A DNA stretch of 64,000 bases, from the NCBI GenBank assembly GCA_027923505.1, contig BROI01000010.1, positions 372,001 to 436,000 on the forward strand, written 5' to 3'. The position numbers and the translations under genes are program-made. A model generated the notes under the pieces. It saw only the letters and a program-made list of their open reading frames with translations. It did not search any database and was not told the DNA's origin. Source of the stretch: Mayamaea pseudoterrestris (lineage: Eukaryota > Bacillariophyta > Bacillariophyceae > Sellaphorales > Sellaphoraceae). This document shows positions 1 through 9,229 of this stretch, one piece after another (the first letter of the stretch is position 1; each line of letters opens with the position of its first letter).

Positions 1-703
1 GCGTTGCAGGCTCATTAGTTGCTCCTTTTCCATTGCCGTCATCACTAAGTAATTTTGTTCATCAAGGCGGTGTCACGCAATCAATTGGTATTGAGAGGAA
101 GCAAAAAGCATGGACTTGATGCGATGTTCGCCGATGTCGTTCTCTCTGTATGCTATTATAGCTTTGCCGCAACCGCTTAATGGATCGATTATTAGCCAGC
201 TCGCATTCGTGCCTGAGCAGATTTTGTTAAACTTGTCAAATGAAAGCGGATGATAAAGATGTCGGCTGCCTCATCAAACCATAACTTCTGCTTCGCCTAA
301 TAGCTGCTGCATGATGCATGCAAAAATGCAACGAACATGAAGGCACGGACAGATAGCAAAGTCACGACTGCTGCTCATTTTTACTGCTATTGCTTCGAAT
401 ATCGCTGAAGCGTGGCCGAATCTTTGAGATCCTCCATGTTTGCATCATTTTTGACGTTTCTCAGCTCGAGAGTCGCGTACGAAGGATCGCTGAAACAAAA
501 CCTTGGACGAGACAACATGGCTCGCCTCGCGCGCCATATTCATATTAGAAAACGTGTTCATGACACAAAAATCACGATACTTAAGTAGGCTCGCTTACAC
601 AATTCAAGCGATCCAAAATTGGCGAGCTTTTCACCTTTTCTGTCAAAACTTCGCACCTCTAACATCTACACTTTCGATATTCGTCGCACAGCCAAGTAAC
701 ACC
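1..703. other. Upstream non-coding stretch
   Basis: No convincing gene, RNA or repeat is visible here. The frame of the downstream gene stays open back to an ATG at 503, but the 67 extra residues would bury the obvious signal peptide that starts at 704. This stretch is therefore read as the promoter and 5' leader of the secreted-protein gene. Confidence 0.5.
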
Positions 704-1564
704 ATGAAGTTTGCACGAACAGCGATTGCCTTTACCATCATGGCCATCTCGGCCGACGCCTTTAGCCGCGAAAAGACTCTAGAGCATTCCCAGGCAGGCG
801 GTGGAAGATATCTCAAGCGCACGCTAGCGGGCATGACCACGGCAACTGGATCTGCGGCAACACCCGTTGCACCAGTGGCAGCACCAGTTGCGACAATGGC
901 GCCGGTCATATCAGGGTCTGTGGCGGCGCCCGTCGCAGCTCCTGTTGCTCCTCCTACTCTCATCGCATCTGCATCCGTCGACACACCGATTGCAGCGCCC
1001 GTTGCTCCTCCTACTCCAATTGCATCTGCGTCGACTCCTATTTCTGGATCCTTGTCTGCCGTTACGGGCGGAGGCGACGGAGGAGATGGAGATGGTGAAG
1101 GTAACGTGCCAACGACATCGCCACCACCGCCAACGGCGGAAGCCTGCCGCACCATTCCCATTTTCTTCTTGAAGAGCGAGCTGACGGCCAACTATACGCG
1201 CTATGCTACTGGCGGAGGTTTCGACTCGGTGCCGTACTACAATGCCAACACGGGCGAGCAGTATGGTTTCTACAGCGACGAAGCAACCAACCTTGATTCG
1301 GGAGACTGCGTCGGCGGAGGTGTGTTTAGCTTTGGACCAACCATAAGCTACCTTGACCAAATCACCTTTTCCTTTTCCTGCTATGGAGCATCTAACTCTA
1401 TCACAGGAGGAAATGGTCGCTTTGGTTGCGCATCAGGCTACGAAATTTTCAATGCGGACGAGGTTGACCGCATCAGCTCCACCTTGTACTTGTGCGGAAC
1501 CCTGTGTCCGTACACTGGCCCCATGGATCCGGTTGCAACAACTCCTCGCACGGAAACGCCATAA
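704..1564 (+). CDS. Secreted Ala/Pro/Val-rich protein with possible dirigent-like C-terminal domain
   Basis: 286 residues, single exon. The start at 704 was chosen because a clear signal peptide follows at once: a basic start (MKFAR), a hydrophobic core around residues 7-16 and a likely cleavage site after Ala19. Residues about 45-110 are low-complexity repeats of the APVAAPVAPPT and IASAS type, then a Gly/Asp run and a Pro run, which read as an extracellular stalk or linker. From about residue 147 there is a compact domain with six cysteines and a late motif NSITGGNGRFGCASGYEIF. That motif resembles the ITGGTG-Y-A-G signature of dirigent and allene-oxide-cyclase-like beta barrels, and small secreted proteins of this kind are known in diatoms. 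The fold is inferred from this one motif and the catalytic role is unknown. It is probably secreted or cell-wall associated. The Gly/Asp-Pro linker could equally belong to another secreted family. Confidence 0.75.
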   Translation: MKFARTAIAFTIMAISADAFSREKTLEHSQAGGGRYLKRTLAGMTTATGSAATPVAPVAAPVATMAPVISGSVAAPVAAPVAPPTLIASASVDTPIAAPVAPPTPIASASTPISGSLSAVTGGGDGGDGDGEGNVPTTSPPPPTAEACRTIPIFFLKSELTANYTRYATGGGFDSVPYYNANTGEQYGFYSDEATNLDSGDCVGGGVFSFGPTISYLDQITFSFSCYGASNSITGGNGRFGCASGYEIFNADEVDRISSTLYLCGTLCPYTGPMDPVATTPRTETP

Positions 1565-1741
1565 GCTGGCTTGCTAATTATGTTTGTTGGGCGGACCAAC
1601 GTATGGGGTGCTGTCGAAAGCATGTTAGATTGCACGGGGATTTGTTGCAGGCTAGTAATCATTTCATAGTCTGGCTACTTGGTTTTATTACTTAGTATAC
1701 CTCTAATCACTCAGCCTTGCCACGACTGTCGAGGGCAATGC

Positions 1742-1774
1742 AGTCCAACTTCTTGTTCATGTTAAAGTTGGACT
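1742..1774. other. Perfect 10-bp stem inverted repeat
   Basis: AGTCCAACTT at 1742-1751 and its exact complement AAGTTGGACT at 1765-1774 flank a 13-base loop. It lies between the stop of the secreted-protein gene and the start of the glycosyltransferase gene, so it could be a 3' UTR hairpin of the first or a dyad in the promoter of the second. The rest of 1565-1951 shows nothing else. Confidence 0.5.
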
Positions 1775-1951
1775 TGTAACATAAAAGTAGCTAACTTTCA
1801 TTCCAATGCTTGTGCGACACAGGACCGACACCACGAAACGCACGCAGCGCGCCCAAAGAATGATGAGCCATGCGACCACCTTTCCACCCACTTAACCAGG
1901 TCAAGTCATAAGAAACTCTGTCAAACAAGTACATCCTAACTTTATAAAGGC

Positions 1952-3865
1952 ATGGCAAGGATATCACGCTCCCCAAATGCCACTGCAACAAGACAGCAGC
2001 CTCGAAGGAGGAGGCGGCGACGATTGTTCTATCGATTTGCCTTCATTCTGCTCATCATTTTGGCCATTCGCCTTGCACATGTTGACTACGGCAGAAATCG
2101 ATGGTTCTTTTCACATCTTCTTCGAATCATTGATTATGACGCGTGGACGGAGCCGACGGCAGCCATTTGCTGTATTGTTCGAGACGAGGAAGCCTATCTG
2201 CAGGAGTGGATAGACTACCATTTGGGCATCGGATTTGATCACATTTACATTTACGACAATAGTCCAGATTTCGAATTGAAACACTGGCAATCGCAGCATG
2301 ACGATAAATTGGTAAACAAGACTACCATTAAACACTTTCCTGGAGTTGGAGCCCAGTCGGAAGCTTACTTGGACTGCGCGAAAAAGTACGGAGTTCCAAA
2401 CAAGCATCGCTGGATTGCCTACTTTGACGTTGACGAGTATCTCGCTCTACTCAAGCACGACTCCGTCGTGGACCTACTGAGTCGTCACTGCATACGAGGA
2501 GCACTTTCCATCAACTGGAGGCCAATGTCCTGGGCCAACCAGTCGCAGTACGCACCTTTGCCAGTCACCAAGCGCTTCCAGTACGTTGCCGCGGACGATC
2601 ACGGCCGCACGGTGCACGATCACGTCAAGACGGTCGTCTTTCTGCCCGACATGGACTTGACAAGAGCGCCTCATGCGCACTTTGCCTTTCTCAAGCGCTT
2701 TCGACGGCGAGTTGATACCAATGGTAGGCGCATACATGACAAGGACTATTACAATGTTCGTCGACCAGCCGACGTTGCCTTGCTGCATCATTATCATACC
2801 AAGTCGTGGAAGGAGTACATTGCTAAACGTACCAGAGGAAGAGCAGCGTTAAAGAATCAAACGAGCGTTCCAGCGTTAATTTTGGCGGCGCAGGAAGGGA
2901 TTGGATTGCGGGAAGGTACACACTTTGATGATTTCATATGGGGTCGCCTCAAGCAGGTTAGTCCGAAGTACAAAATGTTTGATCAAGATCTGGGTGTTGC
3001 GAAAACTGATGTTGCTTCCGCTGCCGAAAACAATGCCACAATGATATCGGTTCTCTGCACACAACTGCAACCAAACGATGAATACTACATAGATGAATGG
3101 GTTGACTATCATCTTGCCATTGGTTTCTCGCAAATTTACCTTTACGATGCATCCAATGAGAAGTGGATGACACAGTGGGCCAAAAACAAGCAGAAGGGGA
3201 CGGGTGAGCGAGTGTCGGTCATCTTTAGTGCAGAAACACCCTTGGCCAATTATCAAGACTGCTTGGAGCGCGTACATGAGAAAAACTACACAGCGTACAC
3301 GCAGATAAACCTTGCGACACTCATCGTGAACGAATTTCTCGTGCTGCCACCAAACGCGACACTGTTCGATGGTTTCATTCAAGTAAGATTGTCTCTTTCA
3401 TGCGCCGTAAGACTTCCCATACGCACGTTTGGCTCGTTGAGCCATGAGTGGACTCACGAGCAGCAGATTGTGTATGAACCGTTGCCTGTCACGAAACGTT
3501 TCAAGTATCGATTCGAAGGCAGAGATCCACCTTGGAAATACATTTTAGCAACGGCGGCGATGCTTACGCACCTGCAGTTGACAGTCATTCATCCCTCGTA
3601 TGGGAAGTACTTGTCGACGGGAGAGTACAGCTTTTTGGCTTCAGGACTATGCCCAATAAAGGGATCACAAGTAACAATCTACGACGAAGCTGATGTGAAG
3701 ATTTACCGCTACCAGCGATCTTTGAAAGAGTGTCGCAACTACATTTTGATGGAAAGTGACGGAGCAAACATGAGTTGTTCCGAGCTTGGAGCCACTTTTG
3801 ACGACAATGCCTGGAGGCAGGTGAAACACCACCTGCCCGGCTACAGTGGGTACGACGAGCTGTAA
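1952..3865 (+). CDS. GT92/DUF23-like glycosyltransferase with tandem catalytic-like domains, type II membrane protein
   Basis: 637 residues, single exon. A basic N-terminus (seven Arg in a row near residues 18-24) followed by one hydrophobic segment at about 27-43 predicts a Golgi or ER type II membrane anchor with a lumenal catalytic part. Residues about 70-115 hold the family block CCIVRDEEAYLQEWIDYHLG followed by FDHIYIYDNS. Residues 159-162 (DVDE) supply the metal and nucleotide-sugar binding DxD motif, and a PLPVTKRF block follows. A second copy starts near residue 364 with the same order: an LCTQLQPNDEYYIDEWVDYHLAIG-type block, then a site at 451-466 where DVDEYL has become IVNEFL, then PLPVTKRF again. 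Both acidic DxD residues are lost in the second copy, so it is probably a non-catalytic or binding domain. GT92 enzymes transfer sugars such as galactose to glycans; donor and acceptor cannot be read here. The 3' end faces the MYB gene across 188 bp. Confidence 0.85.
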   Translation: MARISRSPNATATRQQPRRRRRRRLFYRFAFILLIILAIRLAHVDYGRNRWFFSHLLRIIDYDAWTEPTAAICCIVRDEEAYLQEWIDYHLGIGFDHIYIYDNSPDFELKHWQSQHDDKLVNKTTIKHFPGVGAQSEAYLDCAKKYGVPNKHRWIAYFDVDEYLALLKHDSVVDLLSRHCIRGALSINWRPMSWANQSQYAPLPVTKRFQYVAADDHGRTVHDHVKTVVFLPDMDLTRAPHAHFAFLKRFRRRVDTNGRRIHDKDYYNVRRPADVALLHHYHTKSWKEYIAKRTRGRAALKNQTSVPALILAAQEGIGLREGTHFDDFIWGRLKQVSPKYKMFDQDLGVAKTDVASAAENNATMISVLCTQLQPNDEYYIDEWVDYHLAIGFSQIYLYDASNEKWMTQWAKNKQKGTGERVSVIFSAETPLANYQDCLERVHEKNYTAYTQINLATLIVNEFLVLPPNATLFDGFIQVRLSLSCAVRLPIRTFGSLSHEWTHEQQIVYEPLPVTKRFKYRFEGRDPPWKYILATAAMLTHLQLTVIHPSYGKYLSTGEYSFLASGLCPIKGSQVTIYDEADVKIYRYQRSLKECRNYILMESDGANMSCSELGATFDDNAWRQVKHHLPGYSGYDEL

Positions 3866-4053
3866 CAATTACAGCGGAAGTTTATCCACAAAGCATGTCA
3901 CTTATTCTATTTTAAAGTAACTTGTTGTAACTCAGTAAGTCTATTTGACAGCGCGTTAATACTATGTCTCTATGTTATGTGTTTGTTCAAAATCTGTCGC
4001 TGTCAAAATTGTTCCGCGTACTTGGACGTCTTGCCAATTGTCTTGGCATGCAA

Positions 4054-5334
4054 TCATTCCTCATTGTTATTAACTGTGCGTTCGGTTGCCAAATTTTTGT
4101 CGGTCTCGTCGGCAGTCGCTTGCTTTGTGGCATCGTCATCAAGTCTCTGCTCCGTTGTCTCATCATTAGTCCTTGCAGCATTCGCATCGAGCAAAACTGC
4201 TTGCAGCTGTCCCTGCTGTATTGACGATGACTCGGTCGTTGAGCTGCTCAGCTTGCGATGCAATACATGAAGAGCAATCAGCTCTTGTTCGCTGGGTGAG
4301 CGGCTTCTCGTTTCCTCGTAATGTTGCTCGTGATACGAACTACCACTACCAATGGTCGAATGATCCGTCGACCCATCTGCAAGGGCTACCACCACTGCGT
4401 CAGGAGGCGGTCCATTGGCTGCTGGTTGCACCGACATGTTTCGCATCTGCATCTGCAAGTCGCGGTACCGGTCGTGCAGGGCTGCCAGCGTGTCTTGAAC
4501 TTGCTGCGCGACGGCATGCGGTTGAGCAATAATTCTGTCAACATGAAGCTGCAGTGAAGCAGAAGCAGGTTCGTACAAATGCCGATGGTGATAGGCGCCG
4601 CCATTGCCGTCATGATCGAGTGAATCGCCATGCGAAAGGTTGCTCGCCGTGTCCTCGTCATGGTCATTGACACTGCTCGAATGATTTCCCAAGTAGCCAT
4701 ACCAATCGCCATTGCTTCCATTCGATTGTAGATGCTGCTGACTCTGCGTCAAAAGCATTTGCTCCTGCTTGCGCAAATATTTTTGCGCGTGGCTCCGCAC
4801 CTGCGCCGACGTTCGCGTCGCAATGTGCTGGGCGACGCGCTTCCATTCGCGTCCATAGGTGGCAAGTCCCTTCAAAAAGGCTTCATGCTCCTCCTGCGTC
4901 CAGCGGCCGCTCGTTTTCAAGGAATCGTCGATTGGACGCTTGCGTTTCTTCTTGCGGTTCGACTTGTCCGATGCATCCATGGTGTCTGCTGCCTCGGAAT
5001 GAGTGTGAGTACTGCTGCCTTCAATCGAGGCGGAAGCGACTGCTGCAAGGTGAATCGCGGGTTCAACAGGAGCTTGTTCAGCGATATTTTCCTGATTATT
5101 ATTGTTAAATGGTACCGCTGCTGTAGTAGAGCTTGATGCGGGTAATCGTGAAGAAATCTCGCTGTCAAGTTGACTGACGGTTTCCGCCATGGAGTGATGC
5201 GCTGGTAAGGTCGACGTGTCAATGCTGCTTGCGCCGAGCAGAAGCGAATCGTTCTCCGAATTGGCTGGCTCTACGCGGCACGTCTTGAAGCTCTCCTCTT
5301 GAGTACCGTCACTGGTAGTAGGATTAGTCTCCAT
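4054..5334 (-). CDS. SHAQKY-class single-repeat MYB transcription factor
   Basis: 426 residues, single exon. A basic nuclear localisation stretch KKKRKRP lies just before the MYB repeat at residues 143-187, which begins GRWTQEEHEAFLKGLATYG and ends SHAQKYL (181-187). The two Trp visible (W145, W164) and the SHAQKY third helix identify the 1R-MYB SHAQKYF class, which binds DNA through one repeat and includes circadian and stress regulators in plants and a large family in diatoms. The last residue is Leu where Phe is usual. The rest is low-complexity Ser/Thr/Gln/Asn/His-rich sequence typical of activation or interaction regions, with an acidic, Asn-rich tail ending NNNEE. It converges on the glycosyltransferase gene and diverges from the small acidic-protein gene, sharing a 733-bp upstream region with the latter. 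Target genes cannot be inferred. Confidence 0.9.
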   Translation of the reverse strand: METNPTTSDGTQEESFKTCRVEPANSENDSLLLGASSIDTSTLPAHHSMAETVSQLDSEISSRLPASSSTTAAVPFNNNNQENIAEQAPVEPAIHLAAVASASIEGSSTHTHSEAADTMDASDKSNRKKKRKRPIDDSLKTSGRWTQEEHEAFLKGLATYGREWKRVAQHIATRTSAQVRSHAQKYLRKQEQMLLTQSQQHLQSNGSNGDWYGYLGNHSSSVNDHDEDTASNLSHGDSLDHDGNGGAYHHRHLYEPASASLQLHVDRIIAQPHAVAQQVQDTLAALHDRYRDLQMQMRNMSVQPAANGPPPDAVVVALADGSTDHSTIGSGSSYHEQHYEETRSRSPSEQELIALHVLHRKLSSSTTESSSIQQGQLQAVLLDANAARTNDETTEQRLDDDATKQATADETDKNLATERTVNNNEE

Positions 5335-6067
5335 CGTGAAGGTAAAGTACCTCTTAGAAAGACATCAAGTCGCTAATCATAGGGCAAATTCTCCATGGCC
5401 GCCTTCATCATGGTGTCACGGAACAGAACGAGCAATGAGGACCAATCAAATCCATTCAAAACCTGTCCATCCGGCACTCGAATTCTTGTTCCGAACTTCG
5501 GAGAAACTTTCGACGGAACTTGGAATCGTGCTTGACCAAGATCTTTCGCGTCAAAGAAAACCGAATGCCATCATCACTTTCACCATGGCCATTTTGCACT
5601 AGCAAGCACCCGCAGCTGTCGATCCTTCTCCTGTCTTCGTTCCTTCTTGGCCAGATCGCACTTTCATAGTAGCGTTTGCGTTGTCAAAAGGAAGAATATA
5701 ACAGTCAAGGATACACACAGCTGATTAGTGCACCGATTTAACCGCGACAGCTTGACGACGAAACGGTGAGTACGTTTCGCGAACCCGGAGAGCGAAAATG
5801 TTCAACATCAACAACAACATGCTCACAAGATGGATTCTTCGCGACAGGATTCAAAAAGATCACCAAGAATCGCCAAGACTTTTTCATTTGCATTGGGCTG
5901 CAACAAGACAATAGATAATCGACCTTGCGCGCGACCGAACTTTGGATTGATTTTGATCTTAAAAAAAGATCCAAGTGCCGACACATCATCGCTCGACGAG
6001 CCTTTCCAAGAACGCTTTCATTCGACGACAAGTAAAGGCCGGGTCCATATTCTATCATTGCTGCATC
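5335..6067. promoter_or_regulatory. Divergent upstream region of the MYB gene and the small acidic-protein gene
   Basis: No convincing coding sequence. It must contain the promoters of both flanking genes. A strong 5' splice-site match, GTGAGT at 5766, follows a stretch with no ATG and could be the donor of a 5' UTR intron of the gene at 6068, but no acceptor could be chosen with confidence. No clear TATA box was identified. Confidence 0.45.
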
Positions 6068-6577
6068 ATGCATGACAGAGGTGCAATTATATTACCTCCA
6101 TTGGAAGAATCATCGGACGTTGAGAGACGAGCTTTGACGCAAGGAAATTTACCATCTGCTGCAGTTTCGTCATTGCCTGTCATGTCCTGCATGTCACCTT
6201 TGTTGCAAGCTCATTTTCTTGCCCTCATGCCAACCGACGATGCTGACGAATCCACCTTGACAACCATAGACGATGAGCAAGGACATAACCGACGAGTCAT
6301 TGCGCAGGAAACGGCGCGGCTCGCCACGGAGGAGATTGCAGCCATGGAACGCGCCGTCGGCGAACTGGAACAATACGTAGTACTCGGCAACATTCAACGA
6401 CGAGAAACCTACACGCATGACCCAACTGCTGACGAGAGTGAACTGTCGGATGATAACGTCGACGAGGAAGACAATGGCGTACAGGAAGATGAGAGCAACT
6501 TTGCATCTCTTGCGCCAATTGCAACTTTGAAAGGCGAGATTGAAGCAGATGAGTCTAACAAGCGTCGGCGTGTATAG
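6068..6577 (+). CDS. Small acidic hypothetical protein
   Basis: 169 residues from the ATG at 6068. The frame stays open upstream to 5975, but those 31 residues look like translated leader. No family is recognised. Residues about 75-120 are rich in Ala, Glu, Arg and Gln with the spacing of a long amphipathic helix (around RRVIAQETARLATEEIAAM). This is followed by a strongly acidic segment (DESELSDDNVDEEDNGVQED) and a short basic end, KRRRV, that could serve as a nuclear localisation signal. The layout would suit a small nuclear or chromatin adaptor, but that is only a guess. A possible splice donor at 5766 means an upstream exon is not excluded. It is the last unique gene before the satellite island. 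Confidence 0.55.
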   Translation: MHDRGAIILPPLEESSDVERRALTQGNLPSAAVSSLPVMSCMSPLLQAHFLALMPTDDADESTLTTIDDEQGHNRRVIAQETARLATEEIAAMERAVGELEQYVVLGNIQRRETYTHDPTADESELSDDNVDEEDNGVQEDESNFASLAPIATLKGEIEADESNKRRRV

Positions 6578-6834
6578 TATGGTATGGCTTTAGCTAGCAT
6601 TGGGTTACAAAAGTTTTGTTTATATAGCTTTCACTTGCGTCTTAACATGCTGTTAGGTCATTGATGTCAATGTGTTGTGAACACACCTTTCATTGTACTA
6701 ACAGTAAATGAGGCATAAAGCATGATGAGTGGCTCTGTAACATATGTAGCAATAGGTATACCAGAATCAGTCAAGCCTGTTTTCTGTTAGGTACTACAAT
6801 TGTAGCTAAACAAACACAAATTATCCGTCGACTA

Positions 6835-7318
6835 AAACACCAGCCAAGCATAACATCTTGTACCTGAAAAATAGTGTAGGCATATTCTTGTGTGATTTGG
6901 GTGTAGACGTGTCATGTTATATGGGCAAAGGAATGTCAAGGCAATTGTGAGCTGAGAAAGGTAAAAGGTCTCACCAGTCAAATTGTAGTCTACTGAGACA
7001 CCAACCAGGCAACCCATTTTGTAGCGCAGACTAAATAATAATGTTGGCACCATTCTGGTGTGATTTAAGTGTATAAATGGCATGTTATACAGGCATTTAA
7101 ATGTCACGGCATCTGCGGGCTGACTGGTGAGACCTTCTCACCAGTCACATTGCAGTCTATGGAGACACCATCAAGGCATACCATCTTGTAGCGCAACCAG
7201 AATAATGATGTTAGCACCATTCTGGTGTGATTTGGGTGCATACACTGCATGTTATATGGGCAATTGTATATCACGGCATCTGCGGGCTGCGACTGGTGAG
7301 AAGTTCTCACCGATGGTA
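6835..7318 (+). repeat. Old diverged copies of satellite A (about three units)
   Basis: Three units spaced 160-169 bp (for example the TTGTA-C/GCGCA block near 6858, 7018 and 7187) share with the 169-bp satellite A the segments for GAGACACCA, CACCATTCTGGTGT and TGTCACGGCATCTGCGGGCTG. They differ in the central palindrome, which is built on GGTGAGA and TCTCACC instead of GGTGACAA and TTGTCACC. The orientation is that of array 1. These appear to be the oldest surviving members on the left edge of the island. Confidence 0.8.
7121..7147. repeat. 12-bp-arm palindrome in an old satellite A copy
   Basis: The left arm TGACTGGTGAGA (7121-7132) and its perfect complement (7136-7147) flank the spacer CCT. 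It occupies the position of the 19-base palindrome TGGTGACAAGTTGTCACCA of the young copies. The neighbouring old unit has GGTGAGAA, a central G and TTCTCACC at 7295-7311. Confidence 0.85.
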
Positions 7319-8636
7319 CATTCAACTATTTGTTGACTGTGCGGAGTCTTATGGTAAAGGATGGGCTCCACACCCAAGGTGACAAGCCTTTGCAACCTAT
7401 CACTCAAAATATGTATTGCCTTTGTATTCCAAAATTGGCAGGCTATTCTGGCAGTCTGAAGTCCCACTTAAGGTGCACTGCTGCTGGACCTGCCAAGTCT
7501 CACCATGACATACATGGTGGTGGAGACTGGATTGGGTGCAATTGACCTAAGCATTGGACCATCATGACACCAAAATGAGTTGGAAAGAAGTGGTTCAACA
7601 GGCAACACTAAAAAGGGTGCAGAGCTCACACATTCAATCATTTGATGAATGTGGGGAGTCTCATAGCAAAGGGTTGAGTTCCACACCCAAGGTGACATCC
7701 TTTGCAACCCTTATCACTCAAAATATGTATTGTCTTTGTATTCCAGAACTGGCAGGCCAATTTGGCAGTTGGTAGTGCCATTTGAGGTGCACTGCTAGCC
7801 GATTCAACAAGTTGTTGGATCTGCCGAGTCTCACCATGACATACATGGTGGTGAAGACTGGACTGGTGCAGCTGACCTAAGCATTTGCCCATCATGACAC
7901 CAAACGTAAATTGGAAAGAATTGGAGAGCTCAACAGGCAACACTGATGGTGTCTGTAGCCAAAAGGGTGCACCGCTGGCACATTCAACCATTTGTTGAAT
8001 GTGCGGAGTCTCATGGCAAGGGGATGGGTTCCATACCCAAGGTGACAGCCTTTGCATACTTATCAGCAAAAAACATACACTGTGTTTTGTATTCTAGAAA
8101 TGGCAGGCCAATCTGGCAGTTGGAAGTGCCACTTGAGGTGCACTGCTAGCAGATCCAGCAAGCAGTTGAATCTGCCGAGTCTCACCATGACATACATGGT
8201 GGTGGAGACTGGAATGGGCGCAACTGCCATAAGCATTGTCCCACCATGACACCAAACATGAATTGAAATGGATTGGAGGGTTCAACAGGCATTACTGATG
8301 GTTTGTGTAGCCAAAAAAGGTGCACCACTGGCACATTCAATCATTTGTTGAATGTGCGGAGTCTCATGGTAAAGGGATGGGTTCCACACCCAAGGTGACA
8401 GCCTTTGCCACCTTATCACTCAAAATATGTATTGTTTTTGTATTCAAGAATTGGCAGGCCAATCTGGCAGTCGGAAGTGCCACTTGAGGTGCACTGCTAG
8501 CAGATCCAACAAGGTGTTGAATCTGCCGAGTCTCACCATGACATACATGGTGGTGGAAACTGGAATGGGTGTAACTGCCATAAGCATTGGCCCATCATGA
8601 CACCAAACATAAATTGGAAAGAATTGGAGAGCTCAA
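7319..8636 (+). repeat. Satellite D: four units of about 350 bp, each a diverged dimer
   Basis: Units begin with CATTCAA at 7319, 7631, 7981 and 8334 (spacings 312, 350 and 353). Each unit holds two related halves. In unit 4, TGTTGAATGTGCGGAGTCTC at 8346 and TGTTGAATCTGCCGAGTCTC at 8515 are 169 bp apart, so the unit is a dimer of a monomer of about 170-180 bp. The start of unit 3 forms a hairpin with CATTCAAC and GTTGAATG arms, and the second half carries ACCATG and CATGGT around ACATA. No coding potential was found. Confidence 0.85.
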
Positions 8637-8744
8637 CTTTACTTGTAGCACACCTGAAACAAGGAGGTTAGCACCATTCTCACCTATTTTGGGCATATAC
8701 ATGGCTCAGGGTATGGGCATCTGGTCATGCCACGCCGGTCACAC
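8637..8744 (+). repeat. Satellite A fragment next to Copia 1
   Basis: A partial A-like piece (TTGTAGCACACCTGAA, then AGCACCATTCTCACC and TATTTTGGGCATATACA) that breaks off where Copia LTR sequence begins. It shows that Copia 1 entered, or was recombined into, satellite DNA. Confidence 0.6.
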
Positions 8745-9132
8745 GCGCAGAGCGGCGAAGTCAAGAGCCCGAACCCTAATTAGCTTGTGTCGAGTCCGCA
8801 GCTGTCGTATGTGACATGTGAATGAAGAAAGTGCGCAACCGTCGTGTGGATGCGTTGTATGAATGGAACGACCAGTTACGACTGATGTAATGTGATTGAA
8901 AGAAACGGATTGATTGGATGATCTTCCGAGTGGTCGATGTAGCGATGTAGCGATAAGCTCACAATATAGAACTACTAGTTTGCGACGAGAGTGCAGTCGT
9001 ATTCGTGTAGTGGCGAGCGCAAGACTATTCGACGAGCCATCTCCATCAAGAGCTGTACAGACCGTGGCCAAGGACCCTGTATCGGAGCTTTTTGGAGGTA
9101 AGACGTTGACTGCGAAATCGTCAACGGTGTTA
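8745..9132 (+). repeat. 5' LTR of Copia 1
   Basis: It matches the two LTRs of Copia 2 in reverse complement, ending TCAACGGTGTTA at 9132. The outermost bases (TGACAAGT in Copia 2) are not recognisable here, so the left end looks clipped by a few bases. It carries the 8-bp GATGTAGC duplication also present in the left LTR of Copia 2 but absent from the right one. Confidence 0.85.
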
Positions 9133-9229
9133 GATTAACATTTCAGTGCTTTGAGAGCGAGAACGAGCGAGGGAGCTATCGTGACACATTCGTCTGCAGC
9201 GAGTCCGATTCCTCTGATCAACCTCCACC

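Noticed and set aside
643-1360. Minus-strand open frames opposite the secreted-protein gene
   Set aside because: Mirror images of the Ala/Pro/Val-coding repeats; the plus strand has a signal peptide and a cysteine pattern, the minus strand nothing recognisable.
5336-6067. Open frames of 80-90 residues at 5336-5602 and 5830-6075
   Set aside because: No family, no codon pattern; they sit in the divergent promoter region and are more likely leader sequence.
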